Of a stretch of 64,000 bases of DNA, positions 6,760-14,570 are shown piece after piece. A program made the position numbers and the translations under genes. The notes beneath the pieces are model-generated. The model saw nothing but the letters and a program-made list of their open reading frames with translations, did not search any database and was not told where the DNA came from. Source of the stretch: Halioxenophilus sp033283405. GTDB lineage: Bacteria > Pseudomonadota > Gammaproteobacteria > Pseudomonadales > Cellvibrionaceae. The stretch covers positions 1-64,000 of the forward strand of contig NZ_JAWMQR010000013.1 in the NCBI RefSeq assembly GCF_033283405.1, read 5' to 3'. Position 1 is the stretch's first letter. Every line of letters starts with the position of its first letter.

Positions 6760-7217
6760 GCGTTAATCTCCTGGGCTGCCCGGCGAATCGCTGCGCGAAT
6801 GCGTGGGTAGGTACCACAGCGGCAGATATTGGAAATATACGCATCGATCTCGTCGTCAGTCGGATTGGGAATACGCTTGAGCAGATCCGCTGCGGCCATC
6901 AACACCCCGGCCTGGCAATAGCCGCACTGGGGTACATTCATCTCCACCCAAAGCTTTTGCAGAATATGATCGCCGGCATCGGATAAGCCCTCGATTGTGA
7001 TAATGTCGGCGCCCTCCACCGCCGCGACCGGCAGGGAGCATGAGCGCAGTGCGCTGCCATTAAACAGTACCGTACAGGCACCACACTGGCCGACTCCGCA
7101 ACCAAATTTGGTGCCGGTCATACTGAGATGATCGCGCAGGGCCCATAACAGAGGGGTTTCAGGGTCGATCTCCAGGGAGTGAGGCTGCCCATTCACTTTG
7201 AAATTTATCATGGTCAT
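6756..7217 (-). CDS. 2Fe-2S subunit of isoquinoline-1-oxidoreductase-type hydroxylase
   Basis: 153 residues, standard for the small IorA/CoxS-like subunit that passes electrons from the molybdenum centre. The plant-ferredoxin cluster is C-G-V-G-Q-C-G-A-C preceded by K-F-G; the second, helical cluster is C-G-Y-C-Q-A-G and C-R-C-G-T-Y-P. All eight cysteines expected for two [2Fe-2S] clusters are present. There is no signal peptide, as is usual when the TAT signal of the large subunit exports the folded complex. It overlaps the genes on both sides by 4 bp, so the three genes form one coupled operon. Confidence 0.92.
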   Translation of the reverse strand: MTMINFKVNGQPHSLEIDPETPLLWALRDHLSMTGTKFGCGVGQCGACTVLFNGSALRSCSLPVAAVEGADIITIEGLSDAGDHILQKLWVEMNVPQCGYCQAGVLMAAADLLKRIPNPTDDEIDAYISNICRCGTYPRIRAAIRRAAQEINA

Positions 7218-7792
7218 TGGATTCCAGCCCTCGATTTGGCCAGCGCTTCGAAGTCAGCATTAATATTGGCGAGCACCTGATCGTTAATCACTTCACGATT
7301 AAATTTCTGCATAAAGTTGAGGGTAAAGCCGCGCCCCTGGTCGATATCGGGGTTGGTTGAAAAGCCCGGCAGGTATTTGTCGACGATGGCGCGGGCCTCT
7401 GGGTCATCGAGAATGATACCGACCTGGGTAGAGCCGGTGGTGTACATCACCACACTCGAGCCTTTCAGTTGGCGCAACTCAGCGTCGACTGCTAACAGCG
7501 TCTGCTCGGTAATGATGGCGGCATAGAAAGGCTGCATATCAACCAGAGTGAGGGGGCGTGCGACGGACTGCTGGCGGATATCGGTAATGCCTGGCATATG
7601 GCGCTCCAGGACTTCACGCGCTTCGTCGTAGTCCAGCAGCGAGCCAAAATCGGACTTCGAGACCGAGTAGGATTTTCCTCCCAGGGTCACAGTGGGTTCG
7701 ACGCGAGGCATGAAAATGTAGGCCAGTGTGGCTGCGATGGCGAGCAGCGCGCCGACGCTGACAAGAGCGATTTTTATTTTACTTCTGAACAT
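7214..7792 (-). CDS. Membrane-anchored protein of unknown function, first gene of the hydroxylase operon
   Basis: 192 residues from the ATG at 7792; the frame is open to a TTG at 7837, but neither has a strong ribosome site, so the ATG is preferred. Residues about 6-27 form one hydrophobic helix (signal anchor or uncleaved signal); the rest looks periplasmic. Two similar halves are apparent: D-E-A-R-E-V-L-E-R-H-M-P-G in the first and D-P-E-A-R-A-I-V-D-K-Y-L-P-G in the second, suggesting an internal duplication. No cofactor motif was seen and no family recognised. Its stop overlaps the start of the 2Fe-2S subunit by 4 bp, so a role in anchoring, assembly or electron transfer for the hydroxylase is a reasonable guess. 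Confidence 0.65.
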   Translation of the reverse strand: MFRSKIKIALVSVGALLAIAATLAYIFMPRVEPTVTLGGKSYSVSKSDFGSLLDYDEAREVLERHMPGITDIRQQSVARPLTLVDMQPFYAAIITEQTLLAVDAELRQLKGSSVVMYTTGSTQVGIILDDPEARAIVDKYLPGFSTNPDIDQGRGFTLNFMQKFNREVINDQVLANINADFEALAKSRAGIQ

Positions 7793-8425
7793 AAGAAGGC
7801 ATCGATCAACAACGGGGTTGGTAATACTTTTTTGCAACAGCCGGTCATTCTACAGGGTTATTGAAAGAAACTCTTGTCTCTAGTGGGCTTCAGCTTTGTT
7901 GCTTGTGGCAAATTGCGACGGCGATTTGCAGGCTGCATCCGTGGAGCCTGTCATGCGCACCAGCCAAAAGTGTCGCAGTATGCTCACTGCATGCTGCTGG
8001 TCGAACTAGGCGGTGGTTCATACTCAGGTACGTTCATGTACCTGACACTCCGGGTGCCTTTGGCAGTACAAAATCTTCCTGACGTTTTGTGATCGATGAC
8101 GCCTCTGGGCATCGTACAAATAGCTGGTGGAGGGTATTGCGGGGGATAGTAGGGCGTGGCAGTGAGGTGGGAGGCGGACTAATCTGCCGGGCGGGTAAGT
8201 TCTCCTGCTATCCCCGCATTCCCCGCATCCATGTGGCTTGAGCGGATTGGCACAGTGGTGCGCTGTAGTAAACGTTAGTGCTATCTGGGAGATCAGCGGA
8301 ATGTGGCTCCCTTCCCTGGGGCCCAGCCTTCGGCTGTCCAAAATTAACAAGTCACATCCCTATGACTTGGCCTGCGGCCAGCTAAAGCTGTGCAAATCTG
8401 TTCCGGACAGATTTGTGCTCCTGAA
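7793..8425. other. Gene-free, hairpin-rich stretch beside tRNA-Phe
   Basis: No supported CDS. It holds a perfect hairpin CAGGTAC-GTTCAT-GTACCTG (8025-8044). A copy of the tRNA-Phe 3' end lies at 8101-8120. At 8349-8415 four dyads follow one another: AAGTCA/TGACTT (8349-8354, 8363-8368), GGCC-TGC-GGCC (8369-8379), AGCT-AA-AGCT (8380-8389) and CAAATCTGT-TCCGG-ACAGATTTG (8393-8415). This looks like the scar of an integration site rather than a regulatory region. Confidence 0.55.
8101..8120 (+). repeat. Partial copy of the tRNA-Phe 3' end
   Basis: GCCTCTGGGCATCGTACAAA matches 17 of 20 bases with 8426-8445, which in turn is the inverted copy of the tRNA-Phe acceptor end. It resembles an att-type duplication left by an element that once integrated at the tRNA gene (inference). 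Confidence 0.45.
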
Positions 8426-8489
8426 GCCTCTGGGCACCAAACAAAAAAGCCCCGCGAATGCGAGGCTTGTTTGTTTGGTGCCCAGAGGC
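8426..8489 (-). terminator. Rho-independent terminator of tRNA-Phe inside a 30-bp inverted repeat
   Basis: The minus-strand transcript leaving the tRNA forms AAGCCTCGC-ATTC-GCGGGGCTTTTTT, a classic terminator. The dyad does not stop there: arms 8426-8455 and 8460-8489 match at 28 of 30 positions around a 4-nt loop, and the right arm includes the last 14 nt of the tRNA with its CCA. Confidence 0.8.
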
Positions 8490-8551
8490 GGAATCGAACC
8501 ACCGACACGGGGATTTTCAATCCCCTGCTCTACCGACTGAGCTATCTGGGC
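8476..8551 (-). tRNA. tRNA-Phe (GAA)
   Basis: 76 nt on the minus strand with an encoded CCA (8476-8478). The acceptor GCCCAGA pairs with TCTGGGC, discriminator A. The D-arm is AGCTCAGTCGGTAGAGC; the anticodon stem-loop GGGGATTGAAAATCCCC gives anticodon GAA; the T-arm is GGTGGTTCGATTCCGCC. All stems pair and the sequence closely follows enterobacterial tRNA-Phe. It lies downstream of yggX in the same orientation, a conserved arrangement. Confidence 0.97.
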
Positions 8552-8662
8552 AAATTCGGTACTGGGGTCTGTCCCCAGAGAGGCGCGTATTAAACCCGGT
8601 GCTGGGTTGGTAGTCAAGGCCCTCGGCGACAAATAGGTTGCAGAATCAGTTGCTTGACTTGG

Positions 8663-8944
8663 CTACTGGCCGCCGGCCTCGGGTGGCACGTAGCCTTCCA
8701 CCTTGTCGGTCTCGGCGCCGGCGAAGAATTTCTCCATCTGCTCGCTCAGGTAGGTGCGCGCGGTCAGGTCCATCATGTTGAGCTGACGCTCGTTGATGAG
8801 CATGGTTTGGTACTTCATCCAGTCGTTCCAGGCCTGTTTGGAGATGTTGTTGTAGAGGTCTTCACCTTTGGCGCCGGGGTAGGGTGGGCGCTCCAGCCCT
8901 TCCAGCTCTTTCTGGTAGCGGCGGCAGAATACGGTACGGCTCAT
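8663..8944 (-). CDS. yggX: Probable Fe(2+)-trafficking protein
   Basis: 93 residues, the usual length. It begins S-R-T-V-F-C-R-R-Y with the conserved Cys7, followed by G-L-E-R-P-P-Y-P-G and W-x-x-W-M-K-Y-Q-T-M-L-I-N-E, both diagnostic of YggX. The family is a small cytoplasmic protein implicated in iron handling and protection of Fe-S clusters against oxidants. It lies downstream of mutY, which encodes a 4Fe-4S enzyme, as in many gammaproteobacteria, although here a phosphatase-like gene on the opposite strand separates the two. Confidence 0.96.
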   Translation of the reverse strand: MSRTVFCRRYQKELEGLERPPYPGAKGEDLYNNISKQAWNDWMKYQTMLINERQLNMMDLTARTYLSEQMEKFFAGAETDKVEGYVPPEAGGQ

Positions 8945-9073
8945 TGGGTTCCCCTGTTGCTTGGTTTGTCACGCTGGGGCGCTATTATCGGTGATTGGTC
9001 TGTTAACCAAAAGCGCTTACTGATGATTGGCCGGCGGTGGCCACAGGTGGTGCGTTACCGGGGAGGTGGAGTG

Positions 9074-9514
9074 ATGAGACGGGTGTTGTTTTTGTGTACG
9101 GCCAACTACTACCGCAGCCGCTTTGCTGAGCAGTATTTTAACCACTATGCCCGGCAGCAGGGGTTGTTGTGGCAGGCGGATTCCAAGGCGCTGTCGCGGG
9201 ATGTGGCGGGGGAGGGCAATCTCGGGCCCATCTCCTCTCACTCGCTGGCCTACTTGGGGCAGCTGGGGTTGCCGGCGGATGCCGGCCGCTTTCCGGTGCG
9301 GGTGGAGCGGGAGCACTTTACCCAGTTCGAGCGGGTGATTGCCGCCAGCCGCGATGAGCACTACCCGATGATGGTGCGCTGGTTTCCCGAGCTGGCCGAG
9401 CAGATCGACTACTTCACCGTGGAGGATCTGCACATCTATGGGCCGGAGCAGGCGTTACCTCAGCTGGTGCAGTCGCTGGACGCGTTATTGGCCGGGCTGA
9501 AGGCGGAGCCGTAG
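9074..9514 (+). CDS. Low-molecular-weight phosphotyrosine phosphatase-like protein
   Basis: 146 residues starting at the ATG at 9074, preceded by GGGAGGTGGAGTG. The phosphatase loop is at the very N-terminus: V-L-F-L-C-T-A-N-Y-Y-R-S-R, giving C8-x5-R14 with the Ser after Arg as in LMW-PTPs. A D-P-x-x-Y general-acid loop is not obvious; Y-F-T-V-E-D-L lies near where it would be. It could therefore be a divergent LMW-PTP or an ArsC-fold protein. The gene is inserted between mutY and yggX on the opposite strand and ends 3 bp before the mutY stop. The open frame extends far upstream to 8654, but that part is the antisense of yggX and is not coding. Confidence 0.75.
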   Translation: MRRVLFLCTANYYRSRFAEQYFNHYARQQGLLWQADSKALSRDVAGEGNLGPISSHSLAYLGQLGLPADAGRFPVRVEREHFTQFERVIAASRDEHYPMMVRWFPELAEQIDYFTVEDLHIYGPEQALPQLVQSLDALLAGLKAEP

Positions 9515-9517
9515 GCC

Positions 9518-10591
9518 TTAGGCGCGCTTGGCCGGCAGCCGGCGCAGCAGTTCCACCACCGGCGCTGCCAGCCCCAGGTGGTCGACCTGGCCCGGGCTTA
9601 CCCACTGGCGTTGGCCCTCCATAACCGCGCTGGGGGCTTTGGGCAGTGGCAGCAGCAGGGGGGTGATATCCAGGTGGTAGTGGCTGAAGGTGTGCCGAAA
9701 GCTGGGCCAGGCTTCGCCTTTGGCCTGGCTGTTGATGCCCAGCTGTTGCAGCCAGTGGCTCAGCTCACCACTGTCGCCGGCCGCGATCTCCGGGAAGCAC
9801 CAGAGTCCACCCCAAATGCCTGTGGCCGGCCGCTGGCAGAGCAGCACCTGGCCCTTGGGGTTTTGCAGCATCAGCAGGGTGGTGGCCTTGACCGGCTTCT
9901 CGGCTTTGGGCTTTTTGCCGGGGTAGTCGAGGGGGTTGCCCTGGGCGTAGGCCAGGCAGCTTCGCTGCAGCGGGCAGCGCTCGCAGGCGGGTTTGCTGCG
10001 GGTACAGAGGGTGGCGCCCAGGTCCATCATCGCCTGGGTGTAGTGGTTGCAGTTCTTACCCGGCGTGAGGGCTTCGGCCTGCTGCCAGAGCTCTGCCGCC
10101 ACGCTGGTCTGCCCGGGCCAGCCGGCGATGGCGTAGTGGCGGGCGAGTACCCGTTTGACGTTGCCGTCGAGAATCGGCGCCGCCAGCCCCATGCTCAGGC
10201 TGGCGATGGCGCCGGCGGTGGAGCGGCCAATGCCGGGCAGGGCCGCCAATAGCTCCACGCTCTTGGGGAATTCACCGCCGTGCTCCGCCACCACCGTCTG
10301 CGCGCACTTGTGCAGGTTGCGGGCGCGGGCGTAGTAGCCGAGGCCGGTCCAGAGGGCGAGCACCTCGTCGGTGTTGGCGCTGGCCAGTGCGGCGAGGCTT
10401 GGCAGGCGCGCCATAAAGCGTTCGAAGTAGGGGATAACCGTGCTCACCTGGGTCTGTTGCAGCATGATCTCCGACACCCACACCCGGTAGGGGGTGATCT
10501 GCTGCTGCCAGGGCAGGTCTTTGCGGCCGTGCTGGTGATACCAGTCGAGTACCTTTTTTTGAAAGGCCTGGGGGCTGTTGCGCTTAGTCAC
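9518..10591 (-). CDS. mutY: A/G-specific adenine glycosylase
   Basis: 357 residues. MutY removes adenine paired with 8-oxoguanine in base excision repair. The helix-hairpin-helix motif is L-P-G-I-G-R-S-T-A-G; catalytic Glu41 is in V-S-E-I-M-L-Q-Q-T-Q-V; catalytic Asp is in I-L-D-G-N-V-K-R-V-L. The [4Fe-4S] loop is C-x6-C-x2-C-x5-C (C-T-R-S-K-P-A-C-E-R-C-P-L-Q-R-S-C). The C-terminal third is the MutT-like domain that recognises 8-oxoG. It starts 3 bp after the asmA-like stop, so it is cotranscribed with that gene. Confidence 0.97.
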   Translation of the reverse strand: MTKRNSPQAFQKKVLDWYHQHGRKDLPWQQQITPYRVWVSEIMLQQTQVSTVIPYFERFMARLPSLAALASANTDEVLALWTGLGYYARARNLHKCAQTVVAEHGGEFPKSVELLAALPGIGRSTAGAIASLSMGLAAPILDGNVKRVLARHYAIAGWPGQTSVAAELWQQAEALTPGKNCNHYTQAMMDLGATLCTRSKPACERCPLQRSCLAYAQGNPLDYPGKKPKAEKPVKATTLLMLQNPKGQVLLCQRPATGIWGGLWCFPEIAAGDSGELSHWLQQLGINSQAKGEAWPSFRHTFSHYHLDITPLLLPLPKAPSAVMEGQRQWVSPGQVDHLGLAAPVVELLRRLPAKRA

Positions 10592-10594
10592 GGG

Positions 10595-13216
10595 TTAATC
10601 TTTACCCTTCTTGGGGCCGAGCAGGTCGCGCAGCAGGTCGTCGGCTTTATCTTTCAGCTCCTCTTTCTTCTGATCCAGGCGGTCGAGCTCTTCCTGGTGT
10701 TCGGCCTTGAGCTTGGCTTCCGCATAGTCCTTCACCGCTTCGCGTACGGCGCGATCATCCAGGCCGCAGGCCTTTTGCGGCTCCAGCAGGTTGCCTTTGC
10801 AGCGGATCAACGACAGCGCCTTGCCCACTATCCAGTCGCTGGTGGCGGGGCAGCCGGGTTGCTGGGTGAGGGGCTGGGTGATGGTAAACGGCAGGCGCAC
10901 ATCCAAAGTCTCTGCGCCCAGGTCGATCTTGCCGTTGGCCAGCAGCTTGAACTGCTCGACGCCGGCGGTGAGGGTTTTGATGGTGGCGACCTGGTTGGCG
11001 TAGTTGATCTGCGCCTGCAGGTTGTGCATTTCGGTGGCGGCCGGCCAGTCGATGGCGCTCGGAACCTGCCCCTGAATCAGGCCCACCGCCTGGCAGACAT
11101 ACTTCTCAATATTGATGGGTGCCAGCTGCAGAGCGCTGGTGTCGGCGCTGATGTTGGCAGCGGCGTTGTGGTAGAGGCTGGCGGCGCTGGCGCCGTGGCT
11201 GTCGAAGCTGAGCTTGCCGTTGGCCAGCCCCGAAAGCACAAAGCCCTGGCTGCTATCGGGCGCGCTTAATGCGGCCAGCAGCGGCTTGATGGCCAGCCCT
11301 TGGCCCTGGCCGGTGAGGTGGGCCTTGGGCTCCTTGCCGGTGGTATCGAGCTGCCCCTGGGCGCTGATCTTGCCCTGGTAGAAGTCGGCCTGCAGCTGCT
11401 GCAGGGTGGCCAGGCCGGACTTGCTGTTGGCTTTTAACACCACGTTGGCCAGTTCCAGGTTGTTGGCCTTGAGCTGGCCAAACTCCACGGTGAGGTCGCC
11501 GCCGTAGTCGTTTAAGGCGGAAAAGTCGATCGGTTCGCTGGAGAGTTCGCCACTGCTGGCTTCGGGGCTGCTGCTGGCGGCGGCCTCCGGCGCCGGTGGC
11601 GGCAGGTAGCGGTCGAGATCGAGCTGGTCGCCCTGCAGGGCCAGGCTGGCGTAGTTGAGCCCGGTTACCCGGGCGGTGCCGGTGATTTTGGTCTGGTCGA
11701 GCTGCAGCGCCAGGTTGCTGATGCGGAGATCATCCTGGTTGCCCTTGGCCGCCAGCGACAGGCCTACCTGGCTGAGGGTGGTTGGGTCGGCCATCTCCGG
11801 CAGCTCCACCTTTAGGTCGGCCAACAGCTTGCGCAGGTTGAGGGCCGGCACATTGACGTTGGCGTCGATGTTGCCCTCGGCGTTGACGCTGCCTGTGACG
11901 GACAGGGTTTTGCCGTTGAGCTCGGCGCTGAGCGGCTGTAGCTGCAGTTGGCCATCTTTGAGGTGGGCCACCAGGGTTGGTCTAACCAGGGTCACGCCGC
12001 TGGCGGTGAGCTCGGCCAGGCTGATGTTAACCTCGGCCTGGTAGTCGTTGAGCAGGGCCAGCAGGTCGCTCTCGCTCTCGACCTCCAGGTCGGCGGCGCT
12101 GGTTGGTGCCGGCGGTGTGCTCTCAAAGGGCGCCGCCTCGGGCAGGTAGTGGTCGATGTTCAGGCTGCCACCTTTGAGGGTGAGGTGGAACTGATTGAGG
12201 TTTTGCGCGCGGGCGCTGCCGCTGAACTGGCTGCCATCCAGGGCCAGGTTGAAGCTGGCCAGGTTGAAGTCGTTCTGGTTGCCACTGAACTCCGCCTTCA
12301 ACCCAACCTGGCTCAGTGCATCCTCAGCCTGGGTGCGCAGGCCGCTGCTGGAGAGGGCGTTGAGCAGATTTTTGACATGGGTGGGGGCCAGTTCAATGCG
12401 CCCGGCCAGGTTTGGCTCGCTATTAAGATGGCTGGCGTCGACATCAAAGTCGAGCTCAATGGGAGTGACCTGGCGGCCGATCCCGAGCGTGGCTTGCAGC
12501 TTGCCAGCGTGGGCGGAAACCGAGTCAAAATCCTCGCTTAAGGCGACATCCAGTTGCAGTTCACCGCTGCTCTCTATGGGGTAGGCCAGGCTGGCATCGC
12601 TGGCGCTTAGGGTCCAGGCCAGCTTAACGGCAAAGGGCTTTCCGGTAAGTGAGAGGTTACTAACCTCCAGGTTGAGCGGCGCCAGGTGCAGCTCCTGCTT
12701 CTGTTGTTGATCGACGTAGTGAATCTCGGCGTTGCTCAGGCGGATGCTGTCGGCGGCCAGGCTGATGGGCGAGCTCGAGGCTTCGGCCGGGGCGGTGTCG
12801 GGCGTATCACCGCCGCTCTCTGCTTTAATCAGGTATTGCCAGTTGCGGTTGCCCTCGGCATCGACCAGCAGGTTGGCGGTGACGCCGTCCAGGGCGATCT
12901 CATCGATCATCACCTGCTTGGCGAGCAGCGGCAGCAGGGCGACCGAGACGGTGACATTCTCCACCGAGGCGAACTGGCCGCTGCCGTCGGCATTGAGCAG
13001 TTGGCTTGGGCCGATGTTGAGGCCCAGGTTGGGGTAGAGGCGCCAGCTCAGATCACCCTCGAGTTTGATGGGGTAGCCCTGCTCTGTGGCGAGCTTTTCG
13101 ATCTCCCCTTTGTAATCGTTGGGGTCGATTACCAGGGTGATAACCACCACAGCGGCGATCAAGACAACGACGGCGGCGAGCGCAATCGCGATCACCCACT
13201 TGATGATTCTCTTCAT
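10595..13216 (-). CDS. asmA: AsmA family protein
   Basis: 873 residues. One N-terminal transmembrane helix (about residues 5-30), then a large periplasmic body with repeated beta-rich segments. It opens with the family signature D-P-N-D-Y-K near residue 32, followed by G-D-L-S-W-R-L-Y-P. AsmA proteins belong to the bridge-like lipid-transport group and influence outer-membrane assembly. Low-complexity Pro/Ala/Ser linkers occur around residues 140 and 365 and near the middle (P-P-P-A-P-E-A-A-A-S-S-S). The C-terminus is a charged, Lys/Glu-rich helix (E-E-L-D-R-L-D-Q-K-K). It is first in the asmA-mutY-yggX order typical of the group. Confidence 0.9.
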   Translation of the reverse strand: MKRIIKWVIAIALAAVVVLIAAVVVITLVIDPNDYKGEIEKLATEQGYPIKLEGDLSWRLYPNLGLNIGPSQLLNADGSGQFASVENVTVSVALLPLLAKQVMIDEIALDGVTANLLVDAEGNRNWQYLIKAESGGDTPDTAPAEASSSPISLAADSIRLSNAEIHYVDQQQKQELHLAPLNLEVSNLSLTGKPFAVKLAWTLSASDASLAYPIESSGELQLDVALSEDFDSVSAHAGKLQATLGIGRQVTPIELDFDVDASHLNSEPNLAGRIELAPTHVKNLLNALSSSGLRTQAEDALSQVGLKAEFSGNQNDFNLASFNLALDGSQFSGSARAQNLNQFHLTLKGGSLNIDHYLPEAAPFESTPPAPTSAADLEVESESDLLALLNDYQAEVNISLAELTASGVTLVRPTLVAHLKDGQLQLQPLSAELNGKTLSVTGSVNAEGNIDANVNVPALNLRKLLADLKVELPEMADPTTLSQVGLSLAAKGNQDDLRISNLALQLDQTKITGTARVTGLNYASLALQGDQLDLDRYLPPPAPEAAASSSPEASSGELSSEPIDFSALNDYGGDLTVEFGQLKANNLELANVVLKANSKSGLATLQQLQADFYQGKISAQGQLDTTGKEPKAHLTGQGQGLAIKPLLAALSAPDSSQGFVLSGLANGKLSFDSHGASAASLYHNAAANISADTSALQLAPINIEKYVCQAVGLIQGQVPSAIDWPAATEMHNLQAQINYANQVATIKTLTAGVEQFKLLANGKIDLGAETLDVRLPFTITQPLTQQPGCPATSDWIVGKALSLIRCKGNLLEPQKACGLDDRAVREAVKDYAEAKLKAEHQEELDRLDQKKEELKDKADDLLRDLLGPKKGKD

Positions 13217-13443
13217 GAAATTGGCTCCTTTGCCAAGGTGCTGGCCGGCGGCGAACCGCCCCTGCGTTAGCTTGCTGTTGGTTATCTAGTTTAGAGGGAC
13301 AATTGGCGGCCCGTAGCGCCGTTGCCCACTTTTTTGCAATCAACGCCGCGTTGGCCCGGGCAAAACGGCCGGCGGCGGTGGCGCAGAAAAAGATCTAAAT
13401 CAAATTGAATCGACTCCAGCGGTGCCGGTCTGTTGTGTCGCTA

Positions 13444-13462
13444 AATAATAGTGCTTATTATT
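13444..13462. promoter_or_regulatory. Fur-box-like palindrome before the ferric ABC transporter
   Basis: AATAATA-GTGCT-TATTATT is a perfect 7-bp dyad, 73 bp before the start of the substrate-binding gene; it matches 12 of 19 positions of the Fur consensus by my count. Given the ferric-iron type of transporter downstream, iron regulation is plausible. The rest of the 13217-13535 gap holds no gene. Confidence 0.45.
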
Positions 13463-13535
13463 TGCGTCTAAGGTTTGTCGAGTTTTCCCATCTTAAATCT
13501 CGCCACTCAGTCACCGCCATTGAAGTTGAGTTCCT

Positions 13536-14570
13536 ATGAGTGTTAAGAAATCCTGGAGAGCGGTTATCGGTTGGCCGCTGATTGTATGCGCAAGCGCGCT
13601 GTTGTTCACCGGTTGCAGCCAGCCAGAGAGTGATGCCGAGGTTATTACGGTTTACACCGCCCGCAACGAGCAGCTCATCAAGCCTCTGTTCGACCGCTTT
13701 CAGGCCGAAACCGGTATTGAGATCCGCTATATCACCGACAACGCCGGGCCACTGCTGGCGCGACTCAAGGCCGAGGGCAAGAATACCCCCGCCGACCTCT
13801 TTCTGACGGTGGATGCCGGCTTTCTCTGGCAGGCTTCGGAGGAGGGGGTGCTGGCGCCGCTCGACTCGCCCATTCTGAAGGCCAATATTCCCGCCTCGCT
13901 GCGCTCCAGCAAGGATGACTGGTTTGGTTTGAGCCTGCGGGCACGCACCATTATCTACGCCACCGACCGGGTGCAACCCGGTGAGCTGAGCACCTACGAG
14001 GCGCTGGCCGAGCCCGAGTGGAACGGGCGCATCTGCCTGCGCACGGCGAAGAAGGTCTACAACCAATCCCTGGTGGCGACCATGATCAAATCCCTGGGCG
14101 AACCGGAGACCGAGCGTATTGTCGGCGGCTGGGTGAAAAACCTGGCTACCCCGCCTTACTCCAATGACATCCAATCGATGGAGGCGGTGGCCGCCGGCCA
14201 GTGCGATGTCACCATCGTGAATACTTACTACTTCGGCCGCCTGCAGAAGGATAACCCCGATATCAACCTGGCGGTCTTCTGGCCCAACCAGAGTGACCGC
14301 GGTGTGCATATCAATGTCTCCGGTGCCGGACTCACCAAATACGCCAAGAACCCCGCCGCCGCCCGCCAGCTGCTGGAGTGGTTGAGCGAGCCGGAGGCGC
14401 AATATCTGTTTGCCGAGGCCAACGAGGAGTACCCGGTCAACCCTGCGGTCGAGCCATCGGCCGAGGTGAAGGCCTGGGGCGATTTCAAAGCCGATAATAT
14501 CAACGTCGAGGCGGCCGGCCGTCTGCAGGCCGAAGCCATCAAATTGATGGACCGGGTCGGGTACCAGTAG
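13536..14570 (+). CDS. Ferric-iron type ABC transporter substrate-binding lipoprotein
   Basis: 344 residues. Residues 1-26 form a signal with the lipobox L-F-T-G-C, so the protein is probably a lipoprotein. The mature part starts V-I-T-V-Y-T-A-R-N-E-Q, the usual opening of FbpA/FutA-like (Fe3+) binding proteins. It ends with the N-T-Y-Y-F-G-R-L motif, whose paired tyrosines coordinate ferric iron in this family. D-L-F-L-T-V-D-A-G lies in between. A permease follows directly, its TTG start immediately after the TAG. No ATPase gene is nearby, so the ATP-binding subunit must be encoded elsewhere. Metal specificity is by homology. Confidence 0.88.
   Translation: MSVKKSWRAVIGWPLIVCASALLFTGCSQPESDAEVITVYTARNEQLIKPLFDRFQAETGIEIRYITDNAGPLLARLKAEGKNTPADLFLTVDAGFLWQASEEGVLAPLDSPILKANIPASLRSSKDDWFGLSLRARTIIYATDRVQPGELSTYEALAEPEWNGRICLRTAKKVYNQSLVATMIKSLGEPETERIVGGWVKNLATPPYSNDIQSMEAVAAGQCDVTIVNTYYFGRLQKDNPDINLAVFWPNQSDRGVHINVSGAGLTKYAKNPAAARQLLEWLSEPEAQYLFAEANEEYPVNPAVEPSAEVKAWGDFKADNINVEAAGRLQAEAIKLMDRVGYQ

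Noticed and set aside
8238..8540. Plus-strand ORF of 100 codons
   Set aside because: It reads through the terminator and antisense through tRNA-Phe.
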